Origin: Chitinophagales bacterium
GTDB taxonomy: Bacteria > Bacteroidota > Bacteroidia > Chitinophagales > BACL12
Reading direction: 5' to 3'
Assembly: GCA_020636645.1 (NCBI GenBank)
Contig: JACJXO010000008.1
Coordinates: 41,691 to 105,690, forward strand
DNA length: 64,000 bases
The notes below the pieces were generated by a model. That model was not told the origin of the DNA and did not search any database. It saw only the letters and a list, made by a program, of their open reading frames with translations. How positions within the stretch are numbered: the first letter of the stretch is position 1; each line of letters begins with the position of its first letter. Below, in pieces: positions 59,571 through 64,000 of the stretch. The position numbers and the translations under genes are program-made.

Positions 59571-59648
59571 GCTGAGGTGAAATTTTATTCCATAAAGATC
59601 TCAGGATCTGAACACAAAGCCACAAAGAATACACAAAGGACACAGAGG
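59571..59648 (+). repeat. Alpha repeat copy 2 (78 nt)
   Basis: The direct-repeat partner of 56584-56661. It closes the repeat mosaic on the right. Confidence 0.85.
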
Positions 59649-59678
59649 TCTTTTGACATTTCAGAGATACGACTGACC

Positions 59679-59722
59679 ACTCACCACTCACTGCTCTACC
59701 CCTCACTGCTACACTGCTCCTC
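59679..59722 (+). repeat. Short pyrimidine-rich CACTCACTGCT array
   Basis: About 40 nt of CACTCAC, CCTCACTGCT and CACTGCTCC units, related to 57025-57126, ending at the stop codon of the phosphatase gene. Confidence 0.55.
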
Positions 59723-60425
59723 AGGGTACCAGCACCAGCCCTTCCAGGTTCTCCTGACTGTACACCTCCAGGGTGTCGAGATTCAGTGCCACCAGATGGC
59801 CTTTGAAATGATCGCCGGAATAAACACAGCCACAGTCTATGTTAAAGACCATGCATTTCTCATTTTTTACATCTGCCTCCAGGTAGTGTAAGGCCCGTGG
59901 TGTGTGACCATGCACGATCTTTCTGTTGCCTGTTACCTGGGTGTCCATGCTTTTCTGCCAGTCACGTATCCACAGCATGGCTGTATAATCGCTGAGCGGA
60001 TCCTCATCGCGGAAGTTGAGTCCGGCATGCACCAGAATGTAGTCTTCCAGTTCAATGATATACTGAAGATTTCTATAAAATTTAGCGTGATCTGTTGGCA
60101 GGGCCGACAGAAAATCGTCTTCCTGAATGCCATAGCTCTGCAGGGTGATGGCGCCACCGTTCCTGCTCAGCCAGTTGATCAGGCGACTATCATCATACGG
60201 TGCATTCAGCAACAGCCATTCGTGGTTACCCAGCAGACATTCCACTTTGTAACCATCGGCCTGCAGTTGCAGTACTTTGTCCACTACTTCCTTACTGCCC
60301 GGTCCGCGGTCAATGAGATCGCCCAGCAAATACAGGGTATCGTCTTTCGTGAGGGCTATCTGTTCCAGCAGTGCTTCAAAGGTCTTCGCACAACCGTGTA
60401 TGTCTGAAATTGCGAATCTGCTCAT
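59721..60425 (-). CDS. PPP-family (calcineurin-like) phosphatase
   Basis: A 234-residue metallophosphatase with the full PPP motif set: ISDIHGCAKTFEALL (GDxHG type), LLGDLIDRGPGS (GDxxDRG), LLGNHEWLL (GNHE), a His in VHAGLNF and VHGHTP. Bacterial members include serine/threonine phosphatases such as PrpA and ApaH-like diadenosine tetraphosphatases; the substrate cannot be told apart here. Two divalent metals are expected in the site. It starts 1 nt after the beta-mannosidase stop and is the last gene of the cutC operon. Confidence 0.92.
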   Translation of the reverse strand: MSRFAISDIHGCAKTFEALLEQIALTKDDTLYLLGDLIDRGPGSKEVVDKVLQLQADGYKVECLLGNHEWLLLNAPYDDSRLINWLSRNGGAITLQSYGIQEDDFLSALPTDHAKFYRNLQYIIELEDYILVHAGLNFRDEDPLSDYTAMLWIRDWQKSMDTQVTGNRKIVHGHTPRALHYLEADVKNEKCMVFNIDCGCVYSGDHFKGHLVALNLDTLEVYSQENLEGLVLVP

Positions 60426-60426
60426 C

Positions 60427-63000
60427 TTACTTGTTCATCAGATCATTCAGCGTTCTGATCTTTACTTCTCCTGTAAAACCATCCGGTACCACTTCCAGTT
60501 CAATAGCTCGCTGGTAACCCGGACGCATATCGAAGAAATTATCGCTGAGTTTCAGTTCTCCTTCGTCGCTGTAAAGGTACACACCCCAGGCCGGCACATC
60601 GGTATCGAGATAGATGGTTTGTCTGAGCGGATCGTATTGCTGGGTGATGGCAGCGGGTTTCAGGGAAGCTTCGTTTGGCGGACGAATAAAATAAACCGTA
60701 CTATAGGTAACGACCCATCCGGGGATGGACAGTTCGAATTCCAGCATGGTCTGTCCTGCCAGCGAATCCCATGGAATGGAAGCCAGCTGCACACTTTGTT
60801 GTCCCGGTGCGTGGAAGGAATCCTTCAGTCCGTGATAGACCGAATGAAAGGTGATGTACCCGGTGCTGTCAATGAACATCAACGAACCGGTCATGTCCTG
60901 TACTTCCGAACTGTCGCTTATGAGATAGATATCCAGCGTCTTCTTTCGGGGGATGGCTGCAATATGGTTCGGGCCGAAAGTTCGTCGGGCGGCATAGTAC
61001 AAAGCCTTTCGTCTTCCCGCATGATCCACCGCACTCCAGCTCGTGACCGGCCAGCAGTCGTTCCATTGCCAGAATAAAGTACCCATACACACTGGCATCG
61101 CCGAAAGGTGCGCATCAAATGCCTGCTGTATGCCCCAGGCCTGCAGCAGCTGACTCACATACCAGTAGTCTTCCAGGTTGTCCGGCACGGGGAAATCACG
61201 CTGCATGTATTCGTCTATGGTCTCGTAGCCTACAGGATGCTTCTGATGGGTCTTCATCGACGGTGATAACAGTTTCAGTTGTGAACTGTCCATCGTCTCC
61301 TGCAGGGTGAACCACGACGGCATTCCCTGAAATCCGTATTCACTCATGAAATGCCCTGTCTTATCCTTCCAGACAGAAAAAGGCTCCTTCCCCCACCATA
61401 CACCCCAGTAATGCATATCGCCTTGTGTGAGGCTTTCTTTTCGTCCCCAGCCTATCGATGGAGAACTGGGCCAGTAAGGTCTTCCCGGATCCAGTGTGGC
61501 CAGGCTCTGCGGGATCAAGCCGTGAAAGAGGTCGGTGTACCATCCCCAGATCTTGTCGGCCTCTAATTGCAGGTAACCATAGAGTATCTGCCATCCCCAG
61601 TTATGCCAGGCTTCGTCTATCTCATTGTTGCCGCACCACAGCACGATGCTCGGGTGATTTCGCAGTCGCCGCACCTGGAAGTCGATCTCTTTTGACACGT
61701 TGTTCAGGAAATCATCATCGCCAGGATACATAGCACAGGCGAACATGAAGTCCTGCCAGACCATGATGCCCAGTGAATCGCAGAGGTCGTAGAAATGGTC
61801 GTCTTCATAGATGCCTCCACCCCAGATGCGCAGCATGTTCACGTTGGCGGCTTTGATCTCCTCCAGCATGGCTTTGTATTCGGCTTTCGTGGTCTGTTCC
61901 GGGAAGCTGTGGGTGGGGATGAAGTTGGCGCCTTTGGCGAAGACAGGCACGCCGTTCACCCTGAAATAAAAACTGGTTCCCTGTGCATCGGGTTCCAGCA
62001 CGAGTTCGATGGTGCGCAGGCCGATCATTTGCTCTGCTGAACTGATGACCGAATCACCTTTAAGTAGTTCTGCTTTTACCGTATAACGGTAGGGTATCTT
62101 CAATGTGGTGACCGAGGTGTCAACGGGGATGCCAATGCTGCTGTTCGACAAATTCACGTTTGGCCACCAACGTATGGGATCGTCAATGCTGAAGTACAGG
62201 TCAGGGCAGGGGGTGGGTTCACTGCTGGCGATGACCCTTTGGTTATTGACAAGATGGTCATTCACATAGATGTTGACCTGAAACTCTTCCACATGCCCTA
62301 TGGGTAAAATGGGAAAATCCCAGCCTAATATGGCATGCATCTCTGCAATCTCATCGCTCAGGCTGTCCTGAAATACCTGGAGGTCGAGGATGCGGGCATC
62401 ATCCCAGGCTTCGAGTCTGACATCCTTCCAGATGCCGCAACCAACGAACCTCGGACCCCAGTCCCACCCGAACTGATACTGTGCTTTCCTGCTGTAGATG
62501 CGTTCATCTGATGGCATGCGAAAGGGAATATCCTTCGCCAGTTCCTTCCCTTTCTTAACGGCCGATGTGAAATGGATGAGCAGTTCATTTTGTTCTTTCA
62601 GCAACCGTTTTACATCCACCGGATAAGCCAGGTGCATGTTCTCTGCATGGAGGATGGTCTCGCCGTTCAGCACGACCTCTGCCCAGGTATCCAGTCCGTC
62701 GAATACCAGCATGATATGTTCTTTGTTCAGCGTTTCCGCATCAGCAGAAAATGCCAGGCGATAGTCCCAGTCACGCTCTTCAATCCACTGCACAGAGTCT
62801 TCGTTTGTGCCGTAGAAAGGGTCGGGGATGACGTGGTTGCGGTACAGGTCCATATGCACCGAACCCGGTACCTGAGCAGAAAGCCATTCGGTGCCGTCGC
62901 TTTCACGAAACTGCCAGCCTTCGTGCAGGTCTTGTATGTGTTGTGCCTGGATCATGAGCGGTGTGCTGAGGAGTATCCAGATCAGCAATTTTCTGGTCAT
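60427..63000 (-). CDS. Beta-mannosidase (glycoside hydrolase family 2)
   Basis: An 857-residue GH2 enzyme with signal peptide (about 1-20, LMIQAQ). Order: sugar-binding jelly-roll (about 22-200; QFGWDWGPRFVGCGIWKDV is typical of beta-mannosidase), Ig-like domain (about 205-330), TIM barrel (about 340-690) with acid/base Glu460 in WCGNNEIDEAW and nucleophile Glu554 in MSEYGFQG, then C-terminal beta domains. It removes beta-mannose from oligosaccharides in the periplasm or outside. No SusC/D pair or other glycosidase is adjacent, so it is not part of an obvious polysaccharide utilisation locus. It overlaps cutC by 4 nt. Confidence 0.93.
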   Translation of the reverse strand: MTRKLLIWILLSTPLMIQAQHIQDLHEGWQFRESDGTEWLSAQVPGSVHMDLYRNHVIPDPFYGTNEDSVQWIEERDWDYRLAFSADAETLNKEHIMLVFDGLDTWAEVVLNGETILHAENMHLAYPVDVKRLLKEQNELLIHFTSAVKKGKELAKDIPFRMPSDERIYSRKAQYQFGWDWGPRFVGCGIWKDVRLEAWDDARILDLQVFQDSLSDEIAEMHAILGWDFPILPIGHVEEFQVNIYVNDHLVNNQRVIASSEPTPCPDLYFSIDDPIRWWPNVNLSNSSIGIPVDTSVTTLKIPYRYTVKAELLKGDSVISSAEQMIGLRTIELVLEPDAQGTSFYFRVNGVPVFAKGANFIPTHSFPEQTTKAEYKAMLEEIKAANVNMLRIWGGGIYEDDHFYDLCDSLGIMVWQDFMFACAMYPGDDDFLNNVSKEIDFQVRRLRNHPSIVLWCGNNEIDEAWHNWGWQILYGYLQLEADKIWGWYTDLFHGLIPQSLATLDPGRPYWPSSPSIGWGRKESLTQGDMHYWGVWWGKEPFSVWKDKTGHFMSEYGFQGMPSWFTLQETMDSSQLKLLSPSMKTHQKHPVGYETIDEYMQRDFPVPDNLEDYWYVSQLLQAWGIQQAFDAHLSAMPVCMGTLFWQWNDCWPVTSWSAVDHAGRRKALYYAARRTFGPNHIAAIPRKKTLDIYLISDSSEVQDMTGSLMFIDSTGYITFHSVYHGLKDSFHAPGQQSVQLASIPWDSLAGQTMLEFELSIPGWVVTYSTVYFIRPPNEASLKPAAITQQYDPLRQTIYLDTDVPAWGVYLYSDEGELKLSDNFFDMRPGYQRAIELEVVPDGFTGEVKIRTLNDLMNK

Positions 63001-63686
63001 GCAGTGGCGCTGAGTTGTTCTTTCATAAGGCGTATCATGGCAGGATCGCAGAAGCTGTTGAAGGGATCCGGCTGGTGGAGAGCTGATGAGTGCACTTCTT
63101 TCGCTCCGGTGGTGCCGATGATGGGCGCCAGGTTATCCGGTCTGACCCCTCCGCCCGGCAGGATGATGATGCGGTCGTTCGCCTGTTGCACATACTCCTT
63201 TAACGTATCCAGGTTGTCTATCGCATTTCCTGCACCGCCGGAAGTGAGAATTCTCTGAAAGCCCCAGCTGATGAGCTGCTCCAGGCTCTCTCGTGGATCA
63301 CTCAGCGTATCAAAAGCCCGGTGAAAGGTGAAGGGCAAAGTTCCGGCCGCTTCCCGCATGCGCTTGCAGGCCACTTCATCCAGTTTACCGTTACTGGTAA
63401 GCGCACCAGCTACGATGCCGTGCACACCGATCTCGCGGAAGGCACTGATATCTGTACAAATGCGGTCCACTTCTTCTGTGGAGAAAACGAACTCACCCGG
63501 CCTGGGTCTCACCATCACGAAAACGGGGATGTCATAATCTTCCAGCAGCGCTTCTGTTGCCTGGAGTTCCGGGGTGACCCCGCCACTGGGATAATCCTGG
63601 CAGAACTCTATTCTATCAGCACCGCTCACAGCCGCCAATCGTGCCCCGCGTTCGCTGAAGCACGCAATTTCAAGTAGGATGGACAT
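62997..63686 (-). CDS. cutC: CutC family protein
   Basis: A 229-residue TIM-barrel protein with CutC motifs: GADRIEFCQDYPSGGVTPE, VMVRPRPGEFVFS, HRAFDTLSDP and RILTSGGAGNAIDNL with LPGGGVRPDN. CutC was named for copper tolerance in E. coli, though a direct copper role is debated. The ATG lies 5 nt downstream of a near -7 element (TAACTTTC, 63692-63699). It is the first gene of the cutC-mannosidase-phosphatase operon. Confidence 0.93.
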   Translation of the reverse strand: MSILLEIACFSERGARLAAVSGADRIEFCQDYPSGGVTPELQATEALLEDYDIPVFVMVRPRPGEFVFSTEEVDRICTDISAFREIGVHGIVAGALTSNGKLDEVACKRMREAAGTLPFTFHRAFDTLSDPRESLEQLISWGFQRILTSGGAGNAIDNLDTLKEYVQQANDRIIILPGGGVRPDNLAPIIGTTGAKEVHSSALHQPDPFNSFCDPAMIRLMKEQLSATA

Positions 63687-64000
63687 GGTGGAAAGTTAGG
63701 GAATGGGCGGGAAAAATAAATAGTGCAATTGATAATTAAGAAACAGCCAACCCATCATTTTCAGGTGGTGCCTTTGCAGGCAATTTTTTCCGGAAGTTGA
63801 ATTAGTAGTTTGCTTCTTTCTACAGCTGTTTGCGAATTCAGATTGGATTCTTCCCGGGCATGGGAAAGGAAGGGCAGGCAGAGCAGGAAACACAGAAGGG
63901 TAAGTTTCAGGGGGGGAGATATAGGGGGAAGATAGCAACAAACTTACACTATGTGTGGCTCTAACAATTAACCCATAACAGAGAAAATGGTATTAGAAAG
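63687..64000. other. Mostly non-coding 314-nt tail of the window
   Basis: This stretch holds the cutC leader, a possible 49-codon frame with a signal peptide (listed separately) and a G7 homopolymer at 63910-63916. At the right edge an ATG (63987) opens four codons, too few to call a gene. No tRNA, repeat or terminator was seen. Confidence 0.5.
63761..63910 (-). pseudogene. Signal-peptide-bearing short frame without a normal start codon
   Basis: On the reverse strand, a 49-codon frame from a CTG at 63910 to TGA at 63761 encodes KLTLLCFLLCLPFLSHA, a convincing Sec signal peptide, then about 31 polar residues. No ATG, GTG or TTG lies between the CTG and the previous in-frame stop. A run of seven C lies directly before it, where a slip could have removed the original start. 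It may be a decayed gene start, a CTG-initiated small exported peptide, or chance. Confidence 0.25.

Noticed and set aside
63696..63941. 81-codon reverse frame upstream of cutC
   Set aside because: Composition is Pro/Ser/Phe-rich with no signal or domain; a different frame in the same place encodes the better signal-peptide candidate.
63987..64000. ATG at the right edge of the window
   Set aside because: Only four codons are visible, too little to support a gene.

Overview
The window looks like a chromosomal segment of a Bacteroidota bacterium with a mid-range GC content, probably near the Saprospiria, Chitinophagia or a related lineage. Five things point this way. Seven secreted proteins end in type A sorting domains for the type IX secretion system (T9SS). 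There is a TonB-dependent receptor with an N-terminal carboxypeptidase-like domain. Many starts are preceded by the Bacteroidota -7 element TAnnTTTG. Shine-Dalgarno sites are scarce. Several families are largely restricted to the phylum (DUF1599, BT_3928-type, the 159-residue GCSID family). The class-level placement is inference. I found no rRNA, tRNA, CRISPR array, integrase or transposase.

Layout. 1-0.8 kb: the end of a DNA alkylation repair gene and small membrane proteins. 0.9-15.4 kb: an envelope and secretion block with two tandem choice-of-anchor-B proteins, a PKD/T9SS protein, a small barrel, a DUF1684 protein, a LolA-like protein, a 14-repeat FG-GAP protein and a TonB receptor. 15.4-22.7 kb: a MATE transporter diverging from a tight operon ccmE-ccmF-DUF2520-fdx-iscX-UbiA-maf. 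22.7-24.7 kb: a reverse-strand pair, class I glutamine amidotransferase plus an ATP-grasp-like protein, the best candidate for an undescribed enzyme system. 24.8-28.1 kb: a tandem universal stress protein and a sigma/anti-sigma/outer-membrane-protein operon. 28.2-36.1 kb: an M43 lipoprotein peptidase, a TPR lipoprotein, folP-cdaA, the DUF1599/BT_3928-type/permease/aroK operon and a PyrR-like gene. 36.1-43.7 kb: a secreted subtilase, an HdrD/HdrB-like electron-transfer pair split by two unusual tandem-repeat arrays, a lamin-tail protein and an FKBP lipoprotein. 43.8-51 kb: the MoxR/DUF58/DUF4350/DUF4129/SpoIIM locus, bracketed by two RDD proteins. 51-56.5 kb: an S41 peptidase, a beta-helix T9SS protein, ubiX and two thioredoxins. 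56.5-59.7 kb: kup surrounded on both sides by a mosaic of intergenic repeats. 59.7-63.7 kb: cutC, beta-mannosidase and a PPP phosphatase in one operon.

Most of the content is housekeeping or envelope biology. The signals that ordinary genes do not explain are: a 345-nt stretch with no C at all and strict 8-nt periodicity, followed by a 7-nt array, inside an electron-transfer locus; three interleaved repeat families flanking kup; the amidotransferase/ATP-grasp pair; and a cysteine-type CcmE. Gene starts were chosen from signal peptides, overlaps with upstream stops and TAnnTTTG elements. Residue positions are approximate counts by eye.
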